Positions 1-7,938 of a DNA stretch of 34,243 nt are shown here, piece after piece. The notes under the pieces are model-generated. The model did no database searches. It had not been told where the DNA came from and saw nothing but the letters and a program-made list of their open reading frames with translations. The DNA comes from Chitinophaga pinensis (GTDB taxonomy: Bacteria > Bacteroidota > Bacteroidia > Chitinophagales > LD1): positions 1 to 34,243 of the forward strand of contig CAMBIM010000009.1 in NCBI GenBank assembly GCA_945867505.1. Direction: 5' to 3'. The translations under genes were made by a program, and so were the position numbers. Positions within the stretch are counted from its first letter, which is position 1. Every line of letters starts with the position of its first letter.

Positions 1-159
1 GATGGAGTTATTGAAGCAGTGGAGTGGAAAGAAAAAGAAGGCGAAGCATGGATGTTGGCAGTTCAATGGCATCCGGAAAGAATGAAAGACAGGGAAACAA
101 ATCCTACGTCAAAAAATATCAGAGAAGCATTTTTAAAAGCAATAAAACATAAGGCATAA
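1..159 (+). CDS. Class-I glutamine amidotransferase-like hydrolase, peptidase C26 type (3' end only)
   Basis: Only the last 52 codons are in the window; the gene begins upstream. The visible end contains AVQWHPE, the His-Pro-Glu motif that supplies the catalytic His and Glu of class-I glutamine amidotransferases, followed by a short helical tail ending in KHKA and TAA. The tail pattern fits the peptidase C26 / gamma-glutamyl-GABA hydrolase (PuuD-like) branch. The aldehyde dehydrogenase starts on the next base after this stop, so the two are almost certainly co-transcribed. This pairing is compatible with putrescine/GABA breakdown, but that is inference. The Cys nucleophile lies outside the window, so exact substrate assignment is not possible. 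Confidence 0.75.
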   Translation, partial: DGVIEAVEWKEKEGEAWMLAVQWHPERMKDRETNPTSKNIREAFLKAIKHKA

Positions 160-1524
160 ATGAAAGTTGTAAATCCTGCTACGGAACAAGTAATCGCTGA
201 TTTGAAAGAAGATAATACTGCCTCCCTAAAGAAAAAATTGAACTTGCTTCAAGCAGGTCAGAAGAAGTGGAACGCCTTACCTTTAAAAAAACGCATTGCT
301 ATTCTTCAAAAATTTTCTGCTCTGCTAAAAGCTAATATTGAAGAATGTGCCGGTATACTTACCAGCGAGGTTGGCAAACCATTACAGCAAAGCCGCAATG
401 AGATAAATGGTGCAGGCAATCGCATTAAATGGTTAACAGAAAATGCTGAAAAGGTTTTGAGCGATGAAGTAATGAGTCAGGAAGGCAATATGAAAGAGGT
501 AATCAGCTATGAACCTCTGGGCGTGGTTTGTAATATCTCTGCCTGGAATTATCCGTACCTGGTTGGCACAAACGTTTTTGTTCCCGCATTGCTTGCCGGC
601 AATTCTGTATTGTATAAACCTTCGGAATTTTCAACGCTCACCGGTTTGCAAATTGAAAAATATTTAAAACAAGCCGGAGTGCCTAATGATGCTTTTCAAG
701 TTGCCGTTGGCGCGCGTGAAGTTGGTGCCGCTTTGCTTGACATGAATTTTGACGGCTACTTCTTCACCGGTTCTTATGCTACTGGTAAATTTATTTACGA
801 GAAGGTGGCGCCTAAAATGGTTCCATGCGGGTTAGAACTTGGAGGCAAAGACCCATTGTATGTCGCTTCTGACGTGAAAGATGTAAAAGGTATTGCTGCG
901 GGAACTGCTGATGGCGCTTTCTATAACAACGGACAAAGCTGTTGCAGTGTGGAACGCATTTATGTGCACGAAAAGGTTTACAACAAATACGTTGAAGAAT
1001 TTGTACGCGAAGTGAAAAGCTACAAACTCGGTTCGCCAACAGAAGATGGTGTTTATATAGGTGCACTAACGCGTGAAGCACAACTGAAAGTGGTAGATGC
1101 TCAAGTGAAAGATGCTGTAAAAAAAGGCGCTAAGGTCCTAACCGGTGGCAAGAAGCCTACCGGCAAGGGTAACTTCTACGAACCAACAGTTTTAGTAAAC
1201 GTGAACCACAAAATGAAAGTGATGCGCGATGAAAGTTTTGGGCCGGTTATCGGACTTCAAAAAGTAAAAAGTGATGAAGAAGCATTGCAGTTAATGAACG
1301 ATACTGAGTACGGATTGACTGCCGCAGTTTACTCTTTGTCTAAATCCCGCGCTAAAAAATTGCTTGCACAAACAAATTCAGGAACTGGTTATTGGAACTG
1401 TTGCGACCGTGTAAGTGCCGCTTTGCCGTGGAGCGGACGCAAACATTCCGGCTTTGGCTCAACGCTTTCTCATGTTGGGCTGCGCGCATTTACGAAACCT
1501 AAAGGATTGCATTTAAGAGGATAG
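160..1524 (+). CDS. NAD(P)-dependent aldehyde dehydrogenase (succinate-semialdehyde dehydrogenase-like)
   Basis: This is a cytosolic ALDH-superfamily enzyme that oxidises an aldehyde to its acid. At 454 residues it is typical of the shorter ALDH forms. Visible motifs are the SAWNYPY segment near residue 128, the general-base Glu226 in LELGGKDP, the nucleophile Cys261 in NNGQSCCS, and the late ESFGPV motif. The closing segment around PWSGRKHSGFG is also family-typical. The ATG directly abuts the stop of the upstream C26-type hydrolase, suggesting an operon; in PuuD/PuuC-like pathways such a pair acts on gamma-glutamyl-GABA/semialdehyde intermediates. Kynurenine-pathway genes lie 2 kb downstream, so 2-aminomuconate semialdehyde is an alternative substrate, but an intervening minus-strand gene separates them. 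The substrate is not decided by sequence. Confidence 0.9.
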   Translation: MKVVNPATEQVIADLKEDNTASLKKKLNLLQAGQKKWNALPLKKRIAILQKFSALLKANIEECAGILTSEVGKPLQQSRNEINGAGNRIKWLTENAEKVLSDEVMSQEGNMKEVISYEPLGVVCNISAWNYPYLVGTNVFVPALLAGNSVLYKPSEFSTLTGLQIEKYLKQAGVPNDAFQVAVGAREVGAALLDMNFDGYFFTGSYATGKFIYEKVAPKMVPCGLELGGKDPLYVASDVKDVKGIAAGTADGAFYNNGQSCCSVERIYVHEKVYNKYVEEFVREVKSYKLGSPTEDGVYIGALTREAQLKVVDAQVKDAVKKGAKVLTGGKKPTGKGNFYEPTVLVNVNHKMKVMRDESFGPVIGLQKVKSDEEALQLMNDTEYGLTAAVYSLSKSRAKKLLAQTNSGTGYWNCCDRVSAALPWSGRKHSGFGSTLSHVGLRAFTKPKGLHLRG

Positions 1525-1532
1525 TTTTTGCT

Positions 1533-3584
1533 TTATCGCAACAACTTTTTAGTGCAATAAGAGTTTTCATTTTCAAGACGAAGAAAGTATGCGCCTTGTG
1601 GAAGCACAGAAACATCTATGCTTTCATTGCTCATGACATTGGTTTTCTTAAAAACTTCTCTGCCGTTTACGTCAAGCATTATCAAGTTCATTGCATCAAA
1701 GTCGCCTGTTATCCTAAAAACTCCGTTAGTTGGGTTTGGAACTACTTCAATATTCGTAAGTAAAAGCTTTTCTATATCGTTATACGCTGCCGGATTCAAG
1801 TTGATGTTGTCAATGTAAAACGCATTGGTGTAATAGCTTGTGTATTCAATACGAAACATAAAGTTGGCGGTAGTTTGATTTCCTCCAACACTAAAGCTGT
1901 ATGTTTTCCATTGAGTAGAATCTACAGGAATCCAATTAGTATCGGTTTGACCAGTTGTTACAGTTTGAAGATTTGAACCAAAACGCTTTCCTTTCGATAG
2001 CCATGTTTTACCGCAATCGGTAGAAATAAAAACTTCCAATGCATCATCGCTGTTTAGTTTTTTCTGACTGCATGCATACTTAAAACTAAAGAGAGGCGTT
2101 CCCGTGCTACTTAAATTTATTGTGGGCGAAATAAGAGTTGTGCGTCCGGTGTAGCTAATAGTGTCAGCCATTCGTATTGCAATGGACTTCGCACTATTAA
2201 AGCCCGCACTATTCGACAAGGCAAATTTCAATTTCGCGTTATCTGTATTGTTCAATAAATGCGACTGCTCTAATTGAGTAATGCTTTCAAATCCTTCAAC
2301 AAAATACGGATTTGGATTCGGGTCATTTACACGAACTAGAAACGAATCGCTGGTTAGAGATGTTGAATTTTTTGAAGCAGTGAGTGTTACATAATAATCT
2401 CCAGGCAAGGCAAAAGCGTGTGAAGGGTTCTGTATATTATCTGTTGCGCCATCTCCAAAGTTCCAAAGCCAAGTGTCCGGGGTTGTAATACTATTATCGG
2501 TAAAGCGAACGGTATCACCATAACAAATGATATTTCTATCCGCCACAAAATCTGCTTTGCAAATCGCATCCAAATTCACACCGGTTGCCGCTAAATTGTT
2601 GGCCGTAATTAAATTGTTTCTATCGGCAATTGGCGAGTTAAGTGAAGCGCGCATACGTTGGCGTTGCCCTTGGGTAAACATAAAATTGCAGTAACTATAA
2701 TCCATGGCGTTCTGCACGTTATCAACGGTATTGCTGCACGATGCACTAATTAAATTGCAGCTACTCCAGCCAATAGTTTCGGGAGTATCCTGCACATCAT
2801 CACCAATGCCGCAATTTGCCTGTTGACCAACCGGCTGATAAAAATAGCCAGGCACATTATTGCCCCCCCAAATATGAAACAGGTTTAAATAATGCCCCGT
2901 TTCGTGCGCCATAACCACCGATGTTAACTCGCTTGATGTTCCAATATTTCCGAGATAGCTATCATCAATTACTATTCCATCCCATTCAGGTTTTGCAGCC
3001 GCCTGGTCGGGCATTAAACAATGACCGGCAAGATTGGGAATACCTTTTACCACATATACATTCAAATATTTTGACGGATCCCAATGAATTAAATTCTTTA
3101 CGCTGTGGTCACCAAATTTGGTGAGGGGAGATGCAATACGATTTATACCACTAGTGCAATTTCCATTTGGATCAAGATGCGCGAGTTTGAACTGAATTTC
3201 GCAATCGGCAGCAATGGACTTAAACGCGGCTGCAATATTTGCGCTATCAGGGTTTTGGTTGCTAAAGTTTCTGTTCAATACAGATAGCCCGCTCTTCACC
3301 TGTTCATCAGTTACATTTTCGTTTCCGTAAATATGAATGACATGAAACACCACCGGCACGGTATATATAGAATCAGGATTACCTCTACTTGCCTGATTGG
3401 CGATGTACTGCTGCGTAAAATTTTTCAAATATGTACGATTACTTTCCATTAACCCTTGCAAGGAAGGATTGTCCCGGTATAATTGATATGACATTTCATC
3501 GGTGCCGCACATTTGAATTGTTTGCGCATAGATGCTTGAAACAAAAAGTACAGAAAGTGTAACAAGAAAGTAAATGTGTTTCAT
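1533..3584 (-). CDS. Secreted M43-type zinc metalloprotease with PKD domain and type IX secretion sorting domain
   Basis: This is an extracellular protease of 683 residues. An N-terminal signal peptide (MKHIYFL to YAQ) is followed by a pappalysin-like M43 catalytic domain carrying the extended zinc motif HETGHYLNLFH at about residues 227-237 and a Met-turn in NAMDYS. A PKD domain follows at about 345-420, recognisable by WLWNFGDG and SHAFALPGDYYVTL, then a beta-sandwich region. A C-terminal type A sorting domain runs from about residue 610, starting VVPNPTNGVF and ending CTKKLLR. The sorting domain predicts export through the type IX system; GldD and GldE are encoded in the same window. An upstream in-frame TTG at 3593 would add three residues, but the ATG at 3584 gives a cleaner signal peptide. 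The gene is convergent with the aldehyde dehydrogenase, 8 bases away. Confidence 0.92.
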   Translation of the reverse strand: MKHIYFLVTLSVLFVSSIYAQTIQMCGTDEMSYQLYRDNPSLQGLMESNRTYLKNFTQQYIANQASRGNPDSIYTVPVVFHVIHIYGNENVTDEQVKSGLSVLNRNFSNQNPDSANIAAAFKSIAADCEIQFKLAHLDPNGNCTSGINRIASPLTKFGDHSVKNLIHWDPSKYLNVYVVKGIPNLAGHCLMPDQAAAKPEWDGIVIDDSYLGNIGTSSELTSVVMAHETGHYLNLFHIWGGNNVPGYFYQPVGQQANCGIGDDVQDTPETIGWSSCNLISASCSNTVDNVQNAMDYSYCNFMFTQGQRQRMRASLNSPIADRNNLITANNLAATGVNLDAICKADFVADRNIICYGDTVRFTDNSITTPDTWLWNFGDGATDNIQNPSHAFALPGDYYVTLTASKNSTSLTSDSFLVRVNDPNPNPYFVEGFESITQLEQSHLLNNTDNAKLKFALSNSAGFNSAKSIAIRMADTISYTGRTTLISPTINLSSTGTPLFSFKYACSQKKLNSDDALEVFISTDCGKTWLSKGKRFGSNLQTVTTGQTDTNWIPVDSTQWKTYSFSVGGNQTTANFMFRIEYTSYYTNAFYIDNINLNPAAYNDIEKLLLTNIEVVPNPTNGVFRITGDFDAMNLIMLDVNGREVFKKTNVMSNESIDVSVLPQGAYFLRLENENSYCTKKLLR

Positions 3585-3590
3585 AAGGTT

Positions 3591-3598
3591 CAAATATA
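3591..3598 (-). promoter_or_regulatory. Candidate Bacteroidota -7 element for the M43 protease gene
   Basis: Read on the minus strand the bases are TATATTTG, a full match to the Bacteroidota -7 consensus TAnnTTTG. They end six bases before the ATG at 3584, so transcription would begin at or very near the start codon. No well-spaced TTTG/TTG -33 element was found upstream, which lowers confidence. Confidence 0.35.
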
Positions 3599-3687
3599 AA
3601 GTTGTAAGCAGCTTTTTAGAAGTTTGATTTCAATCAGCCATCTAATCCTTCAAACTTTTCATATTTACTTACACAAAAAATAAAATT

Positions 3688-4719
3688 ATGAAAGACGGAG
3701 TTTACTATAGCGACTACCTGCAACTCGATAAAATACTTGGCGCACAACAATTAGAAAGCGACAAACTTAATGCACACGCACACGATGAAATGCTTTTCAT
3801 CGTTATCCATCAGAGCTATGAACTTTGGTTTAAGCAAATTTTGTATGAAGTGAGTTCTGTAATGGAAATTTTAAGCCAACCTTCAATTGCCGATAGCTCA
3901 CCAGATCTGTTTACAGTAAACCATCGTCTGAATCGAGTGGTTACCATTCTTAACGTCTTGGTGCAAAAAGTTGATATTCTTGAAACCATGACCTCGCTCG
4001 ATTTTCTTGATTTCAGAAATATGCTTCGCCCGGCTTCGGGTTTTCAAAGTATTCAATTTAAAGTTTTAGAAGCCAATTTGGGATTGCGTATGCAAAACCG
4101 CCATGGCAAAGAATATTACACCAGTCAGCTTAGACCCGAAGATAAAAAAATTATTGAGGATGTAGAAAAAGTAAAACCGCTCATTGATTTGGTAAACGAT
4201 TGGTTGGAGCGTATGCCGTTTTTCGACAAAGCGGAGTATTGGGATGGCGCGGAAGCGAAAGATGGCATTCATCCGTTTTGGAAAAAATATTCGGAAGCCT
4301 ATAACAATAGTTTGACTGATGCAGAGAAGAACAATTTTTCGCGCTTTGAAAAACTATTCATTGCCAATGAAAAAAATGAAGAATTGAGTTTGTCGCCAAA
4401 GGCAAGACGCGCGGCACTTTTTATTGTCATGTATCGCGATTACCCGTTGTTGCAATTGCCTTTCAACCTTATCAATAACTTACTGGAAATTGATAACAAA
4501 CTTTCAGCCTGGCGTTTCCGCCACATCAACATGGTTCACCGCATGATTGGCACACGAACCGGCACGGGCGGAAGCACCGGTAAAGATTATTTGCAAGGCG
4601 CACTCAACAGTCATTATATTTTTAAAGAGTTTGCTGAACTTACTTCGTTTATGATTGAACGACATAAACTTCCCGAACTTTCTACAACACTTCGCCAGCG
4701 ATTGGGGTTTGATATATAA
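3688..4719 (+). CDS. kynA: Tryptophan 2,3-dioxygenase
   Basis: This cytosolic haem enzyme opens the indole ring of L-tryptophan to give N-formylkynurenine, the first step of the kynurenine pathway. At 343 residues it is a little longer than many bacterial forms. Family signatures are YLQLDKILGAQ near the N-terminus, AHDEMLFIVIHQSYELWFKQI at about 31-51 (distal haem pocket and substrate region), and FRHINMVHRMIGTRTGTGGSTGKDYL at about 277-302. That last segment holds the probable proximal haem-ligand His and the substrate-binding TGTGGSTG loop. The ATG has no close in-frame competitor. The gene is divergent from the secreted protease and convergent, 2 bases apart, with the Tudor-like gene. Decarboxylase and kynureninase genes of the same pathway follow 2.2 kb downstream. 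Confidence 0.97.
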   Translation: MKDGVYYSDYLQLDKILGAQQLESDKLNAHAHDEMLFIVIHQSYELWFKQILYEVSSVMEILSQPSIADSSPDLFTVNHRLNRVVTILNVLVQKVDILETMTSLDFLDFRNMLRPASGFQSIQFKVLEANLGLRMQNRHGKEYYTSQLRPEDKKIIEDVEKVKPLIDLVNDWLERMPFFDKAEYWDGAEAKDGIHPFWKKYSEAYNNSLTDAEKNNFSRFEKLFIANEKNEELSLSPKARRAALFIVMYRDYPLLQLPFNLINNLLEIDNKLSAWRFRHINMVHRMIGTRTGTGGSTGKDYLQGALNSHYIFKEFAELTSFMIERHKLPELSTTLRQRLGFDI

Positions 4720-4721
4720 GA

Positions 4722-5264
4722 CTAATCTTTTCCACCCGCACCTTTAAACTGGTCGGTAGTGTTTTTGAAAAGAATATTGAACGTAGTCAACGAGCCGTAG
4801 ATACGGGTAATGTATTGCTGCAAATCAACTTTGTCTTCATCTGTCAAAATTTTGTGGGAATTGATGTTTTGTTCCAACACACGCAACCTATCGCGCAGCA
4901 TCACAATTTTATGGAAGAATGTTTCAATCGGAATTTCCTTTGCCTGAATACTGGCATCGGCAGATTTTATAATCAGCGTTCCTTCATTCCAACGGTTGGC
5001 CAGTGGCACAATTTCCTGCAAGTCGCTTTTCTCATCCACCACTTCGAGAATAGCCCGTTTGATATCCTCTAATGTAATTGGCACTACATCGGCTTCGCTT
5101 TTCTCTCTTACAGTTAAACCTTCAAAATCGCGGGCAATGCCACGCGTTGAGTTTCCGTCTTTAAACCAAATGGAATAGAATTCAGTATCCATATCTACCA
5201 CTACTCCTTTCCCGTATTTTGGATGTTCAATACGTGAACCAACTCCAAGATTATAATCGCTCAT
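4722..5264 (-). CDS. Conserved hypothetical protein with an N-terminal Tudor/SH3-like domain
   Basis: This 180-residue protein is probably cytosolic, with no signal peptide or membrane segment. Residues 5-50 (GVGSRIEHPKYGKGVVVDMD, then YSIWFKDG) have the small beta-barrel pattern of the C-terminal Tudor-like domain of UvrD/PcrA helicases and of CarD-like modules, which bind RNA polymerase or nucleic acid. The remainder is predicted helical, with heptad-like stretches around 120-150 that could form a coiled coil. It ends two bases from the convergent tryptophan dioxygenase stop. A role in transcription or DNA repair is only inference from the N-terminal fold; no catalytic motif is visible. The start ATG at 5264 is the only good candidate. 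Confidence 0.75.
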   Translation of the reverse strand: MSDYNLGVGSRIEHPKYGKGVVVDMDTEFYSIWFKDGNSTRGIARDFEGLTVREKSEADVVPITLEDIKRAILEVVDEKSDLQEIVPLANRWNEGTLIIKSADASIQAKEIPIETFFHKIVMLRDRLRVLEQNINSHKILTDEDKVDLQQYITRIYGSLTTFNILFKNTTDQFKGAGGKD

Positions 5265-5311
5265 GATATTCTATTTTTGATTTAGATAATTACGAAATAG
5301 CTGATTCAATC

Positions 5312-6295
5312 TTACTTTTTCAAAAACGCGTCAATGCGTTTTTTCACATTCTGCCGTATATCGTACCAAAATAAATTGTAATCGGCAATGTGCAGCACAT
5401 CCATTCCGCTTATAATAGGCAAACTGTTCTCTACCCACAAGTAGTTGTCGTGAATTTCGGTGCAAACATTATTCGTGTATTTTTTGTTGAAGTTTAAAAG
5501 TATGGCTCCTTTACTGCAGACCTTAGCAGCCGGCTCAAGTGAACTTGTCCAGGTTAGGGGGTTTACACAAATATTTCCAAATAAATCAAGGCCTTCGGGC
5601 ACATACCCCTTTTTAAAGGAAGCCCAGGTAATGTAACAACCGGTTTCCGTTTCGTTTCGGCACGGCTCAAGCACTTTATACATAGCAGTATCAATAGAAT
5701 AGCCAATTACATAGGCGGCTACCATACGCTTCCTCAAATTGGTAGAGTCAATCATTTCTTTCAGTAATCTGCGTGCATGATATGTACCCTGGCTATGCGA
5801 GGCGATAATGAACGGTCGGCCATGGTTGTAGTTATCGATATAATATTGAAAGGCCTTCTTTACATCTTCGTAAGCATATGCCAATGATTTTGGCCCATTC
5901 TCTTTATCGTAAAATGCTTTGATAATAGATTGGCGATAACGCGGAGCATAAACCTGACAACTGGCATTGAATACACTTGCCTGGTACTGTACCGGTTTAG
6001 AATCAATTTTTTTGTTAAGTTTTTTATTGGCTAAATCAGCATTCCAGGTTTTGCCTTTCATGTAAAGAGTAGGATAAATATAAAATACATCTACCGGTTT
6101 CAACGAATCGTTCACCCACTTTTCATCGTTAGGGATTTTATCAGCCGCATCTTTTCTGAACGGCAAAGCACTCCAGTTTTTTTCTAACGAATAATCCGGT
6201 GCGGCCGGTTGGTCGTTCGGGTTAAAAGTTGAAGGCAGTTGTGCAGAAACAGTTGCAGCGAATAACATAATTGCAGAAACACATAAACTTCTCAT
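5312..6295 (-). CDS. DUF3089-family alpha/beta hydrolase, exported
   Basis: This 327-residue protein starts with a signal peptide (MRSLCVSAIMLFAATVSAQ), so the mature protein should be periplasmic or outer. The body matches the DUF3089 pattern: VDVFYIYPTLY near residue 70, VYAPRYRQ near 118, and a lipase-type nucleophile elbow ASHSQGT at about 165-171, where the Ser is the likely nucleophile. Asp and His partners are probably in the C-terminal third (GMDVLHIADYN). The family is hydrolase-like but its substrates are unknown. It sits between kynurenine-pathway genes, on the opposite strand. The signal peptide argues against it being the missing cytosolic kynurenine formamidase. It is divergent from the EGF-like lipoprotein gene, with 47 bases between the starts. 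Confidence 0.85.
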   Translation of the reverse strand: MRSLCVSAIMLFAATVSAQLPSTFNPNDQPAAPDYSLEKNWSALPFRKDAADKIPNDEKWVNDSLKPVDVFYIYPTLYMKGKTWNADLANKKLNKKIDSKPVQYQASVFNASCQVYAPRYRQSIIKAFYDKENGPKSLAYAYEDVKKAFQYYIDNYNHGRPFIIASHSQGTYHARRLLKEMIDSTNLRKRMVAAYVIGYSIDTAMYKVLEPCRNETETGCYITWASFKKGYVPEGLDLFGNICVNPLTWTSSLEPAAKVCSKGAILLNFNKKYTNNVCTEIHDNYLWVENSLPIISGMDVLHIADYNLFWYDIRQNVKKRIDAFLKK

Positions 6296-6342
6296 GGCAG
6301 ATTGGATGGTTGTTTTATTTTCGTTTTAAAAACAAGTTGAAA

Positions 6343-6870
6343 ATGAAAGTTCAGATTGCAAAAATATTTTTAGTTGCCGCATTGCTTATAGCAATTTCAT
6401 CCTGCGACAGACAAAGTTGCAAAGATGTTGCCTGCCCACTTGGGCAAGGCTGTGTAAATGGCCAATGCTACTGTGCCGATGGTTATGAAGGAGCTGATTG
6501 TAATACAGAAAGCTACTTGAAGTATACGTCCGGCACTCCCGGTGGTTCCGGCATTAAATCATGGAATGTAATTGAGTCATGCTATAGCGGCTCTAATTTC
6601 CCTAGCTATACAGCTTTCATTACACACAATTCAACTTCGCCCCGCGAAATAGAAATAAATAATTTTTTAGGAGGAAGCGGCACTGTGTATGCCACTATCA
6701 GAACCGACCAAAACAATCAGGGAAACATTGTGGAGATAAATAGCCAAAACTGCGGTGGAATTGTGGTAAGCGGACAAGGCACTTACGATGTAAACTACAA
6801 CCGAATTACTTTCCAATTAAACTACACTTATAACTTTACAAGCTATCAGTGCACGCACACTTTCTATTAA
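6343..6870 (+). CDS. Small lipoprotein with EGF-like Cys motif
   Basis: The start is the ATG at 6343; an in-frame ATG at 6271 exists but lies inside the divergent neighbour's signal-peptide region and would spoil the export signal. From 6343 the protein has 175 residues, with a type II signal peptide ending AISSC, so Cys20 is the predicted lipidated residue. Residues 21-50 are cysteine-rich (CKDVACPLGQGCVNGQCYCADGYEGADC is family-typical in outline) and form an EGF-like domain. The remaining 125 residues are rich in Thr, Asn and Tyr, likely a beta-sandwich. This layout is common in Bacteroidota surface lipoproteins of unknown role. No enzyme motif is visible. Confidence 0.8.
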   Translation: MKVQIAKIFLVAALLIAISSCDRQSCKDVACPLGQGCVNGQCYCADGYEGADCNTESYLKYTSGTPGGSGIKSWNVIESCYSGSNFPSYTAFITHNSTSPREIEINNFLGGSGTVYATIRTDQNNQGNIVEINSQNCGGIVVSGQGTYDVNYNRITFQLNYTYNFTSYQCTHTFY

Positions 6871-6919
6871 AAATAAGTTTGAGAACGGTTGAATCTTTAT
6901 TCGCCTTGAAAATTTTATT

Positions 6920-6927
6920 TACGTTTG
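6920..6927 (+). promoter_or_regulatory. Candidate -7 element upstream of the decarboxylase gene
   Basis: The bases TACGTTTG match TAnnTTTG exactly and end six bases before the ATG at 6934, so the transcript would be almost leaderless. No -33 TTTG/TTG element is found at the usual 18-20 base spacing. It could be chance, but the same arrangement occurs before the protease gene. Confidence 0.3.
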
Positions 6928-6933
6928 GCGAAG

Positions 6934-7938
6934 ATGAAGATTGACATCCACACCCACATTATACCCGAACACATGCCGCGCTGGAGCGAAAAATTTGGCT
7001 ATGGCGGCTTCATTCATCTCGACCATCACAAACCCTGTTGCGCGCGCATGATGAAGGATGATGAATTCTTCCGCGAAATACAAAGTAATTGCTGGGATGC
7101 TGACGAACGAATTAAAGATTGCAAACACACGTATGTAGATGTTCAGGTGCTTTCTACCATTCCGGTGCTGTTTAATTACTGGGCAAAGCCGGAACACTGC
7201 TATGAAATTTCACGTTTCTTAAACGACCACATTGCTGAAGTAGTAGATCGTTACCCGAAAAAATTTATAGGGCTTGGGACGGTGCCAATGCAAAATGCCG
7301 ATGTGGCCATTAAAGAATTAGAGCGTTGTAAAAAAATAGGATTAGTTGGTGTTGAAATTGGCAGCAACGTAAATGATATTAATCTGAACGAGCCGCAATT
7401 CTTCCCTATTTACGAAGCAGCACAGGAATTAGACTTAGCGCTCTTTGTTCATCCGTGGAATATGATGGGCACCAAACAAATGAGCAAATATTGGTTGCCA
7501 TGGTTAGTAGGTATGCCTGCCGAAACATCGCGCGCTATTTGCTCTATGATTTTTGGTGGCGTGTTTGCCAGATTTCCGAAACTGCGAATTGCGTTTGCGC
7601 ATGGTGGTGGTTCTTTCCCCAGCACCATTGGCAGAATTGAGCAGGGCTTTAATGTGCGGCCCGATTTAACTGCGCTTGACAATAACGTGACCCCACGCGA
7701 GTATCTTGGGCATTTTTATGTTGACTCGCTGATTCACGATACTAAGTTTCTTCAATACGTAATTGATTTAATTGGAGAAGATAAAATTTGCTGCGGCAGC
7801 GATTATCCTTTCCCTTTGGGTGAAGCCGTTCCCGGTACCGAAATTGAAGCACTTGATGTTTCGAAAAAAATAAAAGACAAACTGCTTTATAAAAACGCCT
7901 TAAACTGGTTGCAGTTGGACAAGGAAAAATTTGCTTAA
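6934..7938 (+). CDS. 2-amino-3-carboxymuconate-6-semialdehyde decarboxylase (ACMSD)
   Basis: This zinc-dependent amidohydrolase-superfamily decarboxylase converts 2-amino-3-carboxymuconate semialdehyde to 2-aminomuconate semialdehyde, diverting the kynurenine pathway away from quinolinate/NAD toward full oxidation. At 334 residues it has the usual family length. Metal ligands are in place: His6 and His8 in DIHTH, His173 in LFVHPW, and Asp290 in CCGSDYPFP; His223 in AFAHGGG is the probable catalytic base. They line up with small offsets to the Pseudomonas enzyme ligands. Arg47 is a likely substrate-binding Arg. The start at 6934 was chosen over an in-frame TTG at 6925 because the HxH strand normally begins a few residues from Met1. 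Kynureninase follows on the next base. Confidence 0.95.
   Translation: MKIDIHTHIIPEHMPRWSEKFGYGGFIHLDHHKPCCARMMKDDEFFREIQSNCWDADERIKDCKHTYVDVQVLSTIPVLFNYWAKPEHCYEISRFLNDHIAEVVDRYPKKFIGLGTVPMQNADVAIKELERCKKIGLVGVEIGSNVNDINLNEPQFFPIYEAAQELDLALFVHPWNMMGTKQMSKYWLPWLVGMPAETSRAICSMIFGGVFARFPKLRIAFAHGGGSFPSTIGRIEQGFNVRPDLTALDNNVTPREYLGHFYVDSLIHDTKFLQYVIDLIGEDKICCGSDYPFPLGEAVPGTEIEALDVSKKIKDKLLYKNALNWLQLDKEKFA

Noticed and set aside
160-1524. Aldehyde dehydrogenase as 2-aminomuconate-semialdehyde dehydrogenase
   Set aside because: It is joined to a C26-type hydrolase gene and shorter than that subgroup's usual length; proximity to ACMSD alone is insufficient.
5312-6295. DUF3089 hydrolase as the missing kynurenine formamidase
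   Set aside because: It has an N-terminal signal peptide, while the substrate N-formylkynurenine is made in the cytosol; no family support.
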